A DNA stretch of 64,000 bases from Undibacterium pigrum (GCF_003201815.1 NZ_QJKB01000010.1:62001-126000); one strand, 5' to 3'; shown: positions 52,533 through 63,001, counted from the first letter of the stretch. The notes: a model not told the origin generated them from the sequence alone. Program-made: numbers and translations.

Positions 52533-55500
52533 TTATTTCAGCGAGAAATCCACTCGGTTAGGACTACCCTTATCCTTGATACCATCAGAACTGAGTCTGG
52601 GGGCGATCAGGAATAATCTGTCTCTTTCTATACCTGCGACATCTTCAAGGTAATCACGCACCGCATCTGCGCGCTTTTGCGCCAGGCTGCGCAAGGCATC
52701 TGGCGTTACCTGCGTATTGGCGAGTATCATTTTTTCTGCTTCTGCCGTGGGCAAGGTTTTCGCCAGGCCTATGGCATTGCGTGGCTTGATAAATTTTTCT
52801 GCCTGATACACGTCTTCCACATATTTGGCTCTTTCAGCATCACTGATGCTGATATCGTCTTTTTTAATATTGCGGTCTTTTTGATGCACTTCTTTCCATT
52901 TCAACTCGCGCATTTTTTGCATCAGCAATAGCTGACGTATGCCATCAGCATCACTGACTGGTTCTACACGGCCTATGATGTCGAGTTTGAGACCAGCACG
53001 ATTCTTGAGAGCTTTCGCCAGGCTATCCAGTTTGGCCGTGGTGGCAGGGGTCAGCGCAGTCTGACCTGGCAAAAATTCTGTATAAGCCAGCTCTTCCCCA
53101 CCACCAAACATGGACCCCAACAAGGCAAATGGTGAAGTCACGGCCTTGGTAATCACATTCATGAATACCTTGAAAATAATCCCGCCGACTGAAAATTGCG
53201 GGTCAGACAATGATCCCGTAATTGGCAAATTGATGGAAATACGGCCCTGATTATCACGCAGCAGGGCAACGGCCAGCATAACGGGCAATTTGGTGGCAGT
53301 CGGGCTATCGACTCTCTCACCAAAAGTCAGTTGATCAAGACGCACATCATTCTCGGCCTGCAATTGCTGGTTTTCTATGCGATACGACACTTGCATGGAC
53401 AGCTTGCCCTTTTCTATGATGTAGCCTGCATACTTGGCTGCATAGGGCGTTAGCCGAGTCAGTTCCAGGCCATTTGCACTGGCCTTCACATCCATAAAGA
53501 TGGGGTTGGACAAGGGATTCAATGTGCCCGATATCACCAGCGGTGCATCATCATCGACCTTGCCTGTCAATTCTATGGTAGCGGCTTGTGGATTATCGGA
53601 AGCTATCGCACCTATCGTGCCGGCGACACCCGTCAGATTGGCTGTGTAATTTGGCTTGACGAAATTGTCCGTAAAATTGATATTACCGCCACTCAGTGTA
53701 GTCTGGGCAACCCGTATCACTACGGGATTGGTTTTTTCCACTTTTGCCGGTAAAGGCACGGTCACGATCGTTGTCGTTGCTGTTTTGCTGATGACCGGTT
53801 TGGCTGCTGCATCATCGGCCTGGGCTACTGGCGTTGGCGCAGCAACTGATGCTTCAGCCTCTTCTGCATCTGCTTTCTTGGTGCTGAGTATGGTTTGTAT
53901 ATTCAGCTTACCCTTCGATGACAGAATGGCGCGTGCATAAAAATCATTCAGCACCAGTTTTTTCAAAGTGACCAATTGCTTTTCGCCACCAATCTGCGCG
54001 CTGATACCTTCCATAGCAATGTTTTTCCATTCCAGGAAATCTTCTTCAGCACCATTTTCCAGCAGATGGAAATCATTCAGCGCCAGCATGCCTTCGTAAT
54101 TGATTTGCCTGTTATTGTCCAGCGCATTAATCAAGCTTAACTTACCCTTGATGTCAGCCCGTCCACGTGTCAGCGCAGCATTGACATAGGGCGATACATA
54201 AGGGAACAAGGCAGACACTGGCAAAGCCTGCCCGTCCAGATTCACCATGATATTTTTCAACTGTGGATTTGCCGTTGCATCGAGACTGAGCTTAGACTTT
54301 TTCCCGATATTTGTCTGCAAAGTCATTCTCACTGGCTGCGACATATCGCTGCTGAGTTTTTCTGCATGCAAATTAAAGGCATCCAGCCTCAGTTTTACTT
54401 CTGGCGACATGGATTTATCATTGAAGCTGACGGCACTGTCCTTGAAGTCCAGACTGGAAAGTTTGACTTTCCAGTCTGTGGTAGCGACAGCACTTGCCGA
54501 ACTGGCAGGTACATTATCTACTACCGCAGGTACAGTAGCGCTTGTTCCAACATTGGCATTTGCACTGGATTTCAGCCACTTATTCAGGTTCAATACCGCT
54601 TTTTCATCACGCCGCACATCAGTGACCAGGCCATCAAACAGCACGCTGCCTATATTGACTTGCCTGCTCTCCATGTTCAGGGTCAGTTTATCGACAGTCA
54701 ATGCTTTCAGGTTGAAACTGCCATCATCAGCAGACTTGGGTTTGATGGCGAACTGACTCAGTTTCATACCCAGATCATCAACTTGCACCAGGCCTTTTTG
54801 CACTTGCAATTGCGCATTCACATCAAACTTACCACTGACACTGGCGAGCAGATAATTGCTCAACAAAGGCTGGTAAGTAGCCAGTGACCAGGCGCTTAAA
54901 GCCAGTTGCGCCTTGACCGTGCCATTCAGTGGCTGCATCTCCCCTTCCAGTTTCAGGCTCTCATCGTTTTCACCACTGAGTGCGAACTTGAATACTGCCG
55001 CTTTGGCATCTGCTGCCGATGACAAACCACGTGCGTTCAAACTGATATCTTTGAGGTTGACAGTCTGCGCAGGGTTGGCATGTTTGGCATCACGGAAATG
55101 CAAAATCCCTTTAGACAGCTGCAGTTCAGCCAATTGCTGCAAGGCAGCGGCCGGTTTTGCAGCGCTCACGGACGTGGAAGATGCGACAGAAGCGGTGCTG
55201 GCAGTTACGGGCACTTCTTTACTCTTGGTATTCGTTTTGCCAACTTTGGACGAGGTAGCGGGCGCAGGTGGAGTGGTCAGGCTAGCCCAGTTCAATTGCC
55301 CCTGCTGATTGATATCCAGCCAAATTTCTGGTGATGTCAGTTCCAGCTTGCTGATGCTGGCTGCGGCTGTCATGACGTTGACTTGCTTGATTTGCGCGTG
55401 CAGGCTGCCCAGCTTCAGCAAGGGTGCATCTGACTTATCGTTGACATGCAAATCATCCAGATTGACGTCGCCCGCCAACAATAGTTCGGCATGGGCATTC

Positions 55501-56312
55501 TTGCGGCTAAAAATCAAATCCAGTTTGGTCGACAATTTTGCATTCTGAACTTTCACTGGCAAGGCCACAGGTACATAGGGCAGATATTGTGTCAGGTCCA
55601 GCTTGTCGAGATCGATTGCCAGTGAAGTATCCAGGCTATTCGTAAATGGCCTGGCCCTGCCCTTGAGTACAAAGTTTGAACCATTGACCTTGGCCGACAA
55701 CAAGGGTTCTACAAAACTCTCAACCTGATTAGGAAAATTGGACACAAAGGGCACACCAATTTGCAGTGCCTCTATCTTGAACTGTTCATTGACGACCTTG
55801 TCATCTATCTCTATGCGTCCACCGGCAAGCTGCAGATTCGCCAGCGAAAAGCGTGTCGTTGATTCGCTCTTGGGCATGGCGGCAATTTTTTCCAGGATAT
55901 CGCTGTAGTTGTAGCGGCCATAGCCCTCCCCCGGAGTACGGATAATATGCACGTAAGGCTCCGTAAGTCTGACTTCATCAACGATCAGGGCCTGACGAAA
56001 CGCCGATGCCAGCGACAGATTCAGTACCAACTCCCTGACCTTGACTGCCGGTGTGCGCTGGTCAGCCTCATACAGGGTCAAACCTTCTATCGTCAACGCC
56101 AGTTTGAAGGGGGAGAAGCGGATATCGGCCATATCCAGCTTGCGCCCTATCTGCTGCTGCACTTGCTCGGCAGCGATGCGTTTGACGACACCCGGCAAAA
56201 AAGCCCAGCTCAGGGCGGCCAGCAATAACACCAGGCCAACCAGTCCTGCAGCCCAGCGCCCCAGGTGCCAGCGTTGGTTTGCATTGGTGATTTTTTGTTT
56301 TATTGTCGTCAT
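52533..56312 (-). CDS. AsmA-like DUF748 protein, very large, with an OmpA-like C-terminal end
   Basis: The 1259-residue protein has one N-terminal membrane helix (about 21-40), then a long beta-rich periplasmic region with AsmA features (FSPFKLALTIEGLTL early, later LKVDDDAPLVISGTLNPLS-type strands) and low-complexity Ala/Val/Thr linkers near 350-380 and 820-860. The last 200 residues look like an OmpA/peptidoglycan-associated module (FLPGQTALTPATTAKLDSLAKAL ... RADAVRDYLEDVAGI). AsmA-like proteins form periplasmic bridges that carry phospholipids to the outer membrane, so a lipid-transport or envelope role is likely. It is transcribed alone. Confidence 0.85.
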   Translation of the reverse strand: MTTIKQKITNANQRWHLGRWAAGLVGLVLLLAALSWAFLPGVVKRIAAEQVQQQIGRKLDMADIRFSPFKLALTIEGLTLYEADQRTPAVKVRELVLNLSLASAFRQALIVDEVRLTEPYVHIIRTPGEGYGRYNYSDILEKIAAMPKSESTTRFSLANLQLAGGRIEIDDKVVNEQFKIEALQIGVPFVSNFPNQVESFVEPLLSAKVNGSNFVLKGRARPFTNSLDTSLAIDLDKLDLTQYLPYVPVALPVKVQNAKLSTKLDLIFSRKNAHAELLLAGDVNLDDLHVNDKSDAPLLKLGSLHAQIKQVNVMTAAASISKLELTSPEIWLDINQQGQLNWASLTTPPAPATSSKVGKTNTKSKEVPVTASTASVASSTSVSAAKPAAALQQLAELQLSKGILHFRDAKHANPAQTVNLKDISLNARGLSSAADAKAAVFKFALSGENDESLKLEGEMQPLNGTVKAQLALSAWSLATYQPLLSNYLLASVSGKFDVNAQLQVQKGLVQVDDLGMKLSQFAIKPKSADDGSFNLKALTVDKLTLNMESRQVNIGSVLFDGLVTDVRRDEKAVLNLNKWLKSSANANVGTSATVPAVVDNVPASSASAVATTDWKVKLSSLDFKDSAVSFNDKSMSPEVKLRLDAFNLHAEKLSSDMSQPVRMTLQTNIGKKSKLSLDATANPQLKNIMVNLDGQALPVSALFPYVSPYVNAALTRGRADIKGKLSLINALDNNRQINYEGMLALNDFHLLENGAEEDFLEWKNIAMEGISAQIGGEKQLVTLKKLVLNDFYARAILSSKGKLNIQTILSTKKADAEEAEASVAAPTPVAQADDAAAKPVISKTATTTIVTVPLPAKVEKTNPVVIRVAQTTLSGGNINFTDNFVKPNYTANLTGVAGTIGAIASDNPQAATIELTGKVDDDAPLVISGTLNPLSNPIFMDVKASANGLELTRLTPYAAKYAGYIIEKGKLSMQVSYRIENQQLQAENDVRLDQLTFGERVDSPTATKLPVMLAVALLRDNQGRISINLPITGSLSDPQFSVGGIIFKVFMNVITKAVTSPFALLGSMFGGGEELAYTEFLPGQTALTPATTAKLDSLAKALKNRAGLKLDIIGRVEPVSDADGIRQLLLMQKMRELKWKEVHQKDRNIKKDDISISDAERAKYVEDVYQAEKFIKPRNAIGLAKTLPTAEAEKMILANTQVTPDALRSLAQKRADAVRDYLEDVAGIERDRLFLIAPRLSSDGIKDKGSPNRVDFSLK

Positions 56313-56371
56313 GGTAGGTTCTGGTGCGTTGTGTATGGCTGTATAAGATTATAGTCTTCAACGACAGCGAT

Positions 56372-56401
56372 CAAAAGAAAACCCCGTCTAAGCGGGGTTA
56401 A
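56372..56401 (-). terminator. Rho-independent terminator of the hut operon
   Basis: Arms aaccccg (56380-56386) and cggggtt (56393-56399) have a 6-base loop. The minus-strand tail is TTCTTTTG. It lies about 35 bases after the hutI stop. Confidence 0.8.
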
Positions 56402-56434
56402 AAAATGTCAATCAGAAAAGAAATTCAGACATCA

Positions 56435-57658
56435 TCAGGCTAGCAACTTACCTGCAAACACTTTGGCTTGCGAGGGGTTACCCGCGATGTGATACGCCAG
56501 GTCTGCCGGTCTGGCGATATCCCACAGCGCAAAATCAGCCGCCTTGCCTATTGCCAGACTGCCCGTTTCTTCACTCAAGCCCAGGGCTTGCGCTGCATGG
56601 CAGGTAATACCCTGCAGTGCTTCCAGCGGTGTCATACGGAACAGGGTGCAAGCCATATTCATGGTCAGCAACAGTGAAGTCATGGGCGAAGTACCAGGAT
56701 TGCAGTCAGTTGCCAGCGCAATCGGCACGCCAGCCGCACGCATGGCAGCCAATGGCGGGTATTTGGTTTCGCGCAAAAAGTAAAACGCACCCGGCAAGAG
56801 CACGGCCACCGTTCCACTGGCTGCCATCGCTGCTATACCCTCATCCGATAAATATTCCAGATGATCGGCAGACAAACCCTGATATTTCGCCGTCAATGCG
56901 GCACCGCCCTGATCAGATAATTGTTCTGCATGCAGTTTGACTGGCAAGCCATGTGCTTGCGCAGCCTGGAACACCAGTTCTGTTTGCGCTGGCGTGAAAC
57001 CTATTTTTTCACAGAATACATCGACGGCATCGACCAGACCTTCAGCCACCAAAGCTGGCAACATCTGCTCGCAAACCAGTTTGATGTAATCATCAGCCCT
57101 GCCTGCATATTCGGGCGGCAAAGCATGTGCGCCCAAAAACGTAGTTTTGACACGTACTGGAAATTCACGCCCTATGCGTCGTGCCACGCGCAATATGCGG
57201 GCCTCGGTTTCCATGTCCAGGCCATAGCCGGACTTGATCTCCAGCGTAGTAACACCTTCGGCCAACATCGCATGCAGGCGTGGCAGCGTAGCCGCCAGCA
57301 ATTCATCCTCAGACGCTGCACGGGTGGCACGCACAGTGGCATTGATACCACCGCCTTGCCTGGCGATTTCTTCATAGGCGACACCGTTCAGGCGCGCTTC
57401 AAATTCATTGCTGCGGTTACCGGCATACACCAGGTGGGTATGGCAATCGATGAGGCCGGGCGTCAGCCAGCAGCCCTTGCCATCATGGGTTTTGGCGGCG
57501 ACATACCCGGCAGGCAATTCACTTTGCCTGCCCAGCCATGCGATCTTGCCATCTTTGACCGCGATGGCTGCATCCCCGATTTCGCCATAACCATCTGTCA
57601 TGCATGCGAGGTGGACATTGGTCCACAAGCTATCCCAGGATAAAGCTGTAGTAGTCAT
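56435..57658 (-). CDS. hutI: Imidazolonepropionase
   Basis: HutI hydrolyses 4-imidazolone-5-propionate to N-formimino-L-glutamate, the third step of histidine breakdown. The protein has 407 residues from the ATG at 57658; a TTG just before is in frame but not needed. It belongs to the amidohydrolase superfamily, with the metal-binding [10 protein letters not shown], the KLHAEQ strand and the ATDCNPG motif near the end. The ATG overlaps the hutD stop by one base (TGATG), so the two are translationally coupled. It is the last gene of the operon. Confidence 0.97.
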   Translation of the reverse strand: MTTTALSWDSLWTNVHLACMTDGYGEIGDAAIAVKDGKIAWLGRQSELPAGYVAAKTHDGKGCWLTPGLIDCHTHLVYAGNRSNEFEARLNGVAYEEIARQGGGINATVRATRAASEDELLAATLPRLHAMLAEGVTTLEIKSGYGLDMETEARILRVARRIGREFPVRVKTTFLGAHALPPEYAGRADDYIKLVCEQMLPALVAEGLVDAVDVFCEKIGFTPAQTELVFQAAQAHGLPVKLHAEQLSDQGGAALTAKYQGLSADHLEYLSDEGIAAMAASGTVAVLLPGAFYFLRETKYPPLAAMRAAGVPIALATDCNPGTSPMTSLLLTMNMACTLFRMTPLEALQGITCHAAQALGLSEETGSLAIGKAADFALWDIARPADLAYHIAGNPSQAKVFAGKLLA

Positions 57659-58266
57659 CAACTGTCACCCATGCTCAAAAATTGTATGCGTATCAGATAC
57701 AGTACAGCGCCCTCGTCAGCATGCAGATTCAGGCGTATGCCCTGATGCTCATGCTCTTCTTCAAACAGGCAGCAATCATAATCTTGCAAAGTCTCACCAG
57801 TGGCCAGACTGGCACTGCCTTTGGCGCAAAACAGCAAAAGCTGCTGGGCATCATTGGCTTCGATGAAATGCTTGCCAGCTTCCAGCCTTTGCATGTGATG
57901 GGTACAGACATCGCGCCGCGTCATCATATTCAGGTCCAGCACAGTGCCATGCAAGAGTTCGGCATTGATAGGCGTTTCACCCTTGAACTGATGCGGCAGG
58001 CTATCCTGCTTGAGGAAAACACTTTGGCCATGAACCTGCTCGCTATCGCTATGCAGTATCAGGCCTTCACCAGATAAAATCGCCAGCGTTCTGTCTATCT
58101 GGGCGAAATGCGAAAACGGGCCATTGCTGCTGACTTCTGCCGTACTCAAACGCCAGACGAAATGATCAAGGCTGGCATCTGTAGGAAATATCGCCAGCTC
58201 AGTCGTACTGCCGCCGCCATTTTTCCATGGCATGGTTTGATAATCGAGTCTTGTCCACTTACGCAT
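57658..58266 (-). CDS. hutD: HutD family protein
   Basis: The ATG at 58266 ([19 protein letters not shown]) gives 202 residues; a TTG nine bases earlier is also open. The opening [16 protein letters not shown] segment and the cupin-like beta pattern are diagnostic of HutD. HutD is not an enzyme of the pathway; it is thought to limit pathway intermediates, perhaps by binding urocanate or formiminoglutamate. It lies between hutH and hutI, is coupled to hutI by a one-base overlap, and is separated from hutH by a terminator-like hairpin. Confidence 0.9.
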   Translation of the reverse strand: MRKWTRLDYQTMPWKNGGGSTTELAIFPTDASLDHFVWRLSTAEVSSNGPFSHFAQIDRTLAILSGEGLILHSDSEQVHGQSVFLKQDSLPHQFKGETPINAELLHGTVLDLNMMTRRDVCTHHMQRLEAGKHFIEANDAQQLLLFCAKGSASLATGETLQDYDCCLFEEEHEHQGIRLNLHADEGAVLYLIRIQFLSMGDS

Positions 58267-58291
58267 GGTAATCAAAAGCTTTCAACAAAAT

Positions 58292-58321
58292 ACAAAAATG
58301 GCCCTCCCAGATGAGAGAGCC
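58292..58321 (-). terminator. Terminator-like hairpin inside the hut operon, between hutH and hutD
   Basis: On the minus strand, ggctctctc (complement of 58313-58321) pairs with gggagggcc (complement of 58300-58308), including two G-T wobbles, across a 4-base loop. ATTTTTGTATTTTG follows. It could attenuate transcription into hutDI. Confidence 0.55.
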
Positions 58322-58326
58322 ACTAT

Positions 58327-58368
58327 CTTAATACAAACTGCTTAATACAAGCTGCCTAATACAAACTG
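58327..58368. repeat. Three tandem copies of a 14-bp unit
   Basis: The unit is cttaatacaaactg, at 58327-58340, 58341-58354 and 58355-58368. Copies differ by one base each. It lies between the hutH stop and the internal hairpin. Identity this high suggests a recent slippage event. Confidence 0.8.
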
Positions 58369-58385
58369 TTAAGCTTCAAGCAGAA

Positions 58386-59927
58386 TCAGGCCAAATACAG
58401 ATTTTGGTACAACTGCTGGCATTGCGCGCTCAAATGGCCTTCAACGACCAGCGCTTTTGCTGCTTCTATATCAGGAGCAAAGAACCTGTCTTTATCATAG
58501 AAAGCCACTTTTTCGCGCAAAAGCGTGTGGACTTGCTTCAGCATCGCTGATGTTTGCAAAGGCGCATGGAAGTCCACGCCCTGCGCCGCAGCCAGCAATT
58601 CTATGCCAACGATGGTCGCCGTGTTGTGGGCCATTTCATGCAAACGGCGTGCACCGTAGGTCGCCATGCTGACATGGTCTTCCTGATTCGCAGAAGTCGG
58701 GATACTGTCCACACTGGATGGATGAGCATGTGACTTGTTTTCAGAAGCCAGTGCCGCTGCAGTCACATGGGCGATCATGAAACCAGAATTCAAACCAGAG
58801 GAAGGCACCAGGAAAGGTGGCAGGCCAGAAATCGATGAATCGATCAGCAAGGCGATGCGGCGTTCAGAGATGGAACCAATTTCTGCTATCGCCAGCGCCA
58901 GGGTATCTGCCGCAAAAGCTACGGGCTCTGCATGGAAGTTACCACCAGAAATGACTTCGCCGGTTTCCACGAACACCAGCGGGTTGTCCGTCACCGCATT
59001 CGCTTCTATCAGCAAAGTGCGTGCTGCATTATTGATGATGTCGAGGCAGGCACCCATGACTTGCGGCTGGCAACGCAGGCAATATGGATCTTGCACGCGC
59101 TCATCATTGACAAGATGGGACTGACGAATTTCACTGCCTTCCAGCAGGCTGCGATAAATCTGCGCTGTCGCAATCTGGCCGGGCTGACCACGGCTGCTAT
59201 GGATGCGCGCATCAAATGGTGCATCACTGCCCTTGGCAGCATCGACTGACAAGGAACCGGTAATAGTGCCAGCTTCCAGCAAGCGCTCGGCCAGGAACAG
59301 GCCATTCAAGGCCAGTGCAGTGGATACTTGCGTACCGTTGATGAGTGCCAGGCCTTCCTTCGCAGCCAGAACGACAGGCTTGATACCAGCAGCAGCCAAT
59401 GCTTCTTTGGCTGGCACCAGCTTGCCATTCACCCGTGCATCGCCCTCACCCAGCATAGCCAGTGTCATATGCGACAAAGGTGCCAAGTCGCCAGATGCGC
59501 CGACCGAACCCTTGACCGGGATAGTCGGCATGATGCCTGCGTTATACATGGCGATCATGCTGTCAATCACAGAAGCACGTATGCCAGAGACACCACGCGC
59601 CAGGCTGGCGATCTTCATCGCCAAAATCAGACGCACGACTTCATCAGAAATGAATTCACCAGAGCCGACGGAATGCGAAAGGATGAGATTGCGCTGCAAG
59701 AGTTCCAGCTGGTCGTCAGGGATACGGGTCTTGGCCAGTTTGCCGAAACCAGTATTGATGCCATAAGCAGCATCACCCTTGGCAACGATTTTATCGATGG
59801 TGGCGGATGATGCATTGATGGCCGCATAGGCAGATTCTGCCAGCTTCAAGGGCTGCGCCTTGATCCAGATAGAGCGCAAATCGCTCAGCGTGAATTGGCC
59901 GGGTTGAATTTCAAAATGATTACTCAT
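58386..59927 (-). CDS. hutH: Histidine ammonia-lyase
   Basis: HutH removes ammonia from L-histidine to give urocanate, the first step. The 513-residue protein has the A144-S145-G146 triad ([14 protein letters not shown]) that cyclises to the MIO electrophile, the early Tyr of [12 protein letters not shown] and the NPLVF segment, all typical. AGGAAAA lies upstream of the ATG. It follows hutU after a 186-bp gap that holds a mobile-type palindromic element. Confidence 0.98.
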   Translation of the reverse strand: MSNHFEIQPGQFTLSDLRSIWIKAQPLKLAESAYAAINASSATIDKIVAKGDAAYGINTGFGKLAKTRIPDDQLELLQRNLILSHSVGSGEFISDEVVRLILAMKIASLARGVSGIRASVIDSMIAMYNAGIMPTIPVKGSVGASGDLAPLSHMTLAMLGEGDARVNGKLVPAKEALAAAGIKPVVLAAKEGLALINGTQVSTALALNGLFLAERLLEAGTITGSLSVDAAKGSDAPFDARIHSSRGQPGQIATAQIYRSLLEGSEIRQSHLVNDERVQDPYCLRCQPQVMGACLDIINNAARTLLIEANAVTDNPLVFVETGEVISGGNFHAEPVAFAADTLALAIAEIGSISERRIALLIDSSISGLPPFLVPSSGLNSGFMIAHVTAAALASENKSHAHPSSVDSIPTSANQEDHVSMATYGARRLHEMAHNTATIVGIELLAAAQGVDFHAPLQTSAMLKQVHTLLREKVAFYDKDRFFAPDIEAAKALVVEGHLSAQCQQLYQNLYLA

Positions 59928-59976
59928 GTGTTTTTCCTGAATACTTTAAATGTCGTCGTTTGCGCAGTTAGCTTTT

Positions 59977-60090
59977 GTAGGTTGGGCTACGCCTCATCAG
60001 CCCAACACTGGGCCTTCGATAAAATACGTTCTTTAAGAGCTGAGTGTTGGGTTGGTAAACCGTAGCCTAGCGAGGCCCGGCCCAACCTAC
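59977..60090. mobile_element. MITE/REP-like palindromic element between hutU and hutH
   Basis: The 114-bp element has perfect 11-bp terminal inverted repeats (gtaggttgggc at 59977-59987 and gcccaacctac at 60080-60090). A nested inner pair is cccaacact (60001-60009) and agtgttggg (60043-60051), with further matches ggctacg/cgtagcc and gcctc/gaggc. It has no coding capacity. The ends resemble GTAGG-TTGGG repeats scattered through many proteobacterial genomes, which is from memory and not a search. Confidence 0.7.
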
Positions 60091-60113
60091 GGAATTACCC
60101 CAATCACTTATGC

Positions 60114-61814
60114 TTACTTACCACCTTTAATCATAGGCAAATTCAAGCCCTCACGCTCAGCACAAGCAACAGCCTGCTCATAGCCTGCATCCGCATGGCG
60201 CATAACGCCAGAACCACAGTCATTGACCAGTACACGTGCCAGGCGTTTCGCCGCAGCTTCAGTACCATCAGCAACGATGACCATGCCAGAATGTTGAGAG
60301 TAACCCATGCCTACGCCACCGCCATGATGCAGCGATACCCAGCTGGCGCCGCCAGCGGTATTGAGCAAAGCATTCAGCAAAGGCCAGTCGGAGACTGCAT
60401 CCGTACCATCGCGCATGCCTTCGGTTTCGCGGTTGGGGCTGGCGACTGAGCCTGTGTCCAGATGGTCACGGCCTATGACGATAGGTGCTTTCAATTCACC
60501 ATTCTTGACCATTTCATTGAAGGCCAGACCAGCGATATGACGCTCACCCAGACCCAGCCAGCAAATACGCGCTGGCAAACCCTGGAAGGCGATGCGCTCG
60601 CTCGCCATATCCAGCCATTTGTGTACGCCTTTATTTTCAGGGAACAATTCCTTGATCTTGGCATCAGTTTTACGGATATCTTCCGGGTCACCCGAAAGAG
60701 CTACCCAACGGAATGGGCCTTTACCATCGCAGAACAGCGGGCGGATATATGCAGGTACAAAGCCAGGGAAGTCAAAGGCATTCTTGACGCCGGTGTCAAA
60801 AGCCACCTGACGGATATTATTGCCGTAATCAACTGTCGGTATACCCATGGCGTGGAAATCCAACATGGCTTGTACATGTACAGCGCAGGCTTGTGAAGCG
60901 TCGGCAGTCAGTTTCGCATGTTGCGTAGCGTCTTGTTGCGCAGCCTTCCATTCAGCCACGGTCCAGCCTATAGGCAGGTAACCATTGATGAGGTCATGGG
61001 CAGAAGTTTGATCTGTTACCAGATCAGGTTTCATGCCACCTGCTTTTGCACGTTTGACCAGTTCTGGCAATATTTCGGCGGCATTGCCGAGCAAGGCAAT
61101 CGACACTGCTTCTTTACGATCGCAATGATGTTTGATAAGTGCCAGTGCATCATCGAGATCTTTAGCTTGCTTGTCGACATAACGGGTACGCAGGCGGAAG
61201 TCTATGCTTGATTGCTGGCATTCGATGTTGAGAGATACTGCACCTGCAAAGCTGGCCGCCAAAGGTTGCGCACCACCCATGCCACCGAGACCAGCTGTCA
61301 ATATCCAGCGGCCACCCCAGTCACCATTGAAATGCTGGCGGCCTGCCTCGGCAAAGGTTTCATACGTGCCCTGGACTATGCCCTGCGTACCAATATATAT
61401 CCAGCTACCGGCAGTCATCTGACCATACATGAACAGGCCCTTACGGTCTAGTTCATTGAAATGTTCCCAGTTGGCCCATTTTGGTACCAGGTTGGAATTG
61501 GCGATCAGTACACGGGGTGCATCTTCGTGCGTCTTGAACACGCCTACCGGTTTGCCGGACTGTATCAGCAGGGTTTCATCTTCATTGAGTTCTTTTAGCG
61601 ATGCCAGGATCTGGTCATAGCATTCCCAGTTGCGGGCTGCGCGGCCTATGCCGCCGTAGACCACCAGATGCTTGGGGTTTTCTGCCACCGCAGGGTCAAG
61701 ATTATTCTGGATCATACGGTAGGCCGCTTCGGCTACCCAGGTCTTGCAGGTTTTTTCTGCGCCGCGTGGTGCGTGGATTTCGCGGCTGGCATCCCAGCGT
61801 GGATCGTTGTTCAT
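60114..61814 (-). CDS. hutU: Urocanate hydratase
   Basis: HutU adds water to urocanate to form imidazolonepropionate, the second step, with tightly bound NAD+. The 566-residue length and sequence are standard: [16 protein letters not shown] start of the core ([10 protein letters not shown]), the [13 protein letters not shown] nucleotide-binding segment, the R-I-C-W-L-G-L-G-E region with the catalytic-site Cys, and the [16 protein letters not shown]-terminal motif. It is the first gene of the operon. A GGAGAGAG site lies upstream of the ATG. Confidence 0.98.
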   Translation of the reverse strand: MNNDPRWDASREIHAPRGAEKTCKTWVAEAAYRMIQNNLDPAVAENPKHLVVYGGIGRAARNWECYDQILASLKELNEDETLLIQSGKPVGVFKTHEDAPRVLIANSNLVPKWANWEHFNELDRKGLFMYGQMTAGSWIYIGTQGIVQGTYETFAEAGRQHFNGDWGGRWILTAGLGGMGGAQPLAASFAGAVSLNIECQQSSIDFRLRTRYVDKQAKDLDDALALIKHHCDRKEAVSIALLGNAAEILPELVKRAKAGGMKPDLVTDQTSAHDLINGYLPIGWTVAEWKAAQQDATQHAKLTADASQACAVHVQAMLDFHAMGIPTVDYGNNIRQVAFDTGVKNAFDFPGFVPAYIRPLFCDGKGPFRWVALSGDPEDIRKTDAKIKELFPENKGVHKWLDMASERIAFQGLPARICWLGLGERHIAGLAFNEMVKNGELKAPIVIGRDHLDTGSVASPNRETEGMRDGTDAVSDWPLLNALLNTAGGASWVSLHHGGGVGMGYSQHSGMVIVADGTEAAAKRLARVLVNDCGSGVMRHADAGYEQAVACAEREGLNLPMIKGGK

Positions 61815-61940
61815 AGTCTCTCTCCATCAGTCAGTGAATACAGGATAGCGGCAAAATCGCAGATATACCGCCCAAATTAAAGAATCCGGCCAAGCAAACA
61901 AAAATACATAAAACCGGACAAAGCTGAATCATTGAGAGAA

Positions 61941-61969
61941 AGTTTAAGTTGTATATACAACTTTTGCAA
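61941..61969 (-). promoter_or_regulatory. hut promoter with a HutC-type operator in the spacer
   Basis: On the minus strand, a -35-like TTGCAA (61964-61969) and a -10-like TAAACT (61941-61946) are separated by exactly 17 bp. That spacer is nearly filled by a perfect 18-bp palindrome (61946-61963) with core TGTATATACA, the known HutC/GntR-type recognition core. A bound repressor would block RNA polymerase. Urocanate is the usual inducer of HutC. The predicted leader to hutU is about 120 nt. The rest of 61815-62117 shows no gene. Confidence 0.75.
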
Positions 61970-62117
61970 GCGAATAATAAAGGGAAAGTGCAAAAATTTT
62001 AGTCACCAGTCATTTTGGCGTGATATTACCGGACAATGCCGTTAACGCCACTCCCCACCTAAAGCGAAGCAGCCGACAATAGCTACACGTTCAACCACAC
62101 CATGAAAGGCAAAAACC

Positions 62118-62525
62118 ATGTCCGTCGTTACTGAAGTCGCCGCAGCCAGCAGCCAGGAAGCCATCGCTCATTTTGCAGACAGCCTGCGTTTTGAGACAGA
62201 TTGCTGGGACACCCACCATGCAATGTCTGAAGGCATGGCAGATTTTGTCTTGCTGGACGTGCGCAGCCCTGAGTCTTATGCCAAGGGCCATGTGCCCGGT
62301 GCTATCAACCTGCTCAGAGGCAAGATCATCGCCTCCAAACTGGCCAGCTATCCGGCAGACACCTTGTTTGTGACTTATTGTGCTGGCCAGCATTGCAATG
62401 GTGCGGCACGAGCTGCCATCAAGCTGGCCCAATTGGGACACCCTGTGAAAATCATGGTGGGAGGCATTACCGGCTGGCTGGATGAAGGTTTCAGCCTGAC
62501 AACAGAAGTCACTGAACTGGCATGA
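62118..62525 (+). CDS. Single-domain rhodanese-like protein
   Basis: The 135-residue protein has the rhodanese landmarks LLDVRSPESYAKGHVPGAIN and the active-site loop C88-A-G-Q-H-C93-N, with Cys88 as presumed sulfur carrier. A helical N-terminal extension of about 40 residues precedes the domain. Single-domain rhodaneses pass sulfane sulfur or act in redox signalling; the partner is unknown. The stop overlaps the following GNAT start by 4 bases, so the two proteins are coupled. It is divergent from the hut operon. Confidence 0.88.
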   Translation: MSVVTEVAAASSQEAIAHFADSLRFETDCWDTHHAMSEGMADFVLLDVRSPESYAKGHVPGAINLLRGKIIASKLASYPADTLFVTYCAGQHCNGAARAAIKLAQLGHPVKIMVGGITGWLDEGFSLTTEVTELA

Positions 62526-63001
62526 GTACAGGGACAGAAGCAGCGATATTCAACGTACGCCCTGCCCTGGCTACTGATGCTGCGGGCTTGCTGCAACTGA
62601 TGCGTGAACTGGCTGCCTTTGAAGATTACCTGACTGAATTTTGCGTCACCGTCGAGGATTTGCTGGCACGTGGACTGGATACTGAACGACCACAATTCAG
62701 GGCTTATGTGGCGGCGACACCAGCAGGTGCATTACTGGCCTATGCTGTTCTTGTTGAAGTTGCGTTCACCTACGACCTGCGTCCGGATTGGCGGCTTAAA
62801 GAATTATATGTTACCGCACCAGCGCGCCAGCTTGGCATCGGTAAGGCACTGATGGAAACCCTGATAGCCGATGCCAGGCAGCATGGTTGCGGCAGATTAA
62901 AATGGGATGTATTGCCTGGCAATGAAAACGCCAGGCAATTTTATCGACGCTTTGACGGAAAACCAGATACTGGCTGGGAAGCATGGATACTGCCCTTGTA
63001 A
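62522..63001 (+). CDS. GNAT family N-acetyltransferase
   Basis: The 159-residue protein has the GNAT core: IRPA-type start (FNVRPALATDAAGLLQLM), the acetyl-CoA loop R-Q-L-G-I-G-K-A-L preceded by LKELYVTAPA, and the C-terminal WDVLPGNENARQFYRRF. It resembles the diamine/spermidine acetyltransferase-like branch, but the substrate is unproven. Its ATG lies within the rhodanese stop (ATGA), so it is co-translated with that gene. Confidence 0.88.
   Translation: MSTGTEAAIFNVRPALATDAAGLLQLMRELAAFEDYLTEFCVTVEDLLARGLDTERPQFRAYVAATPAGALLAYAVLVEVAFTYDLRPDWRLKELYVTAPARQLGIGKALMETLIADARQHGCGRLKWDVLPGNENARQFYRRFDGKPDTGWEAWILPL

Noticed and set aside
56921..57643. 240-codon plus-strand open frame inside hutI
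   Set aside because: It is antisense to hutI and shows no coding signature.
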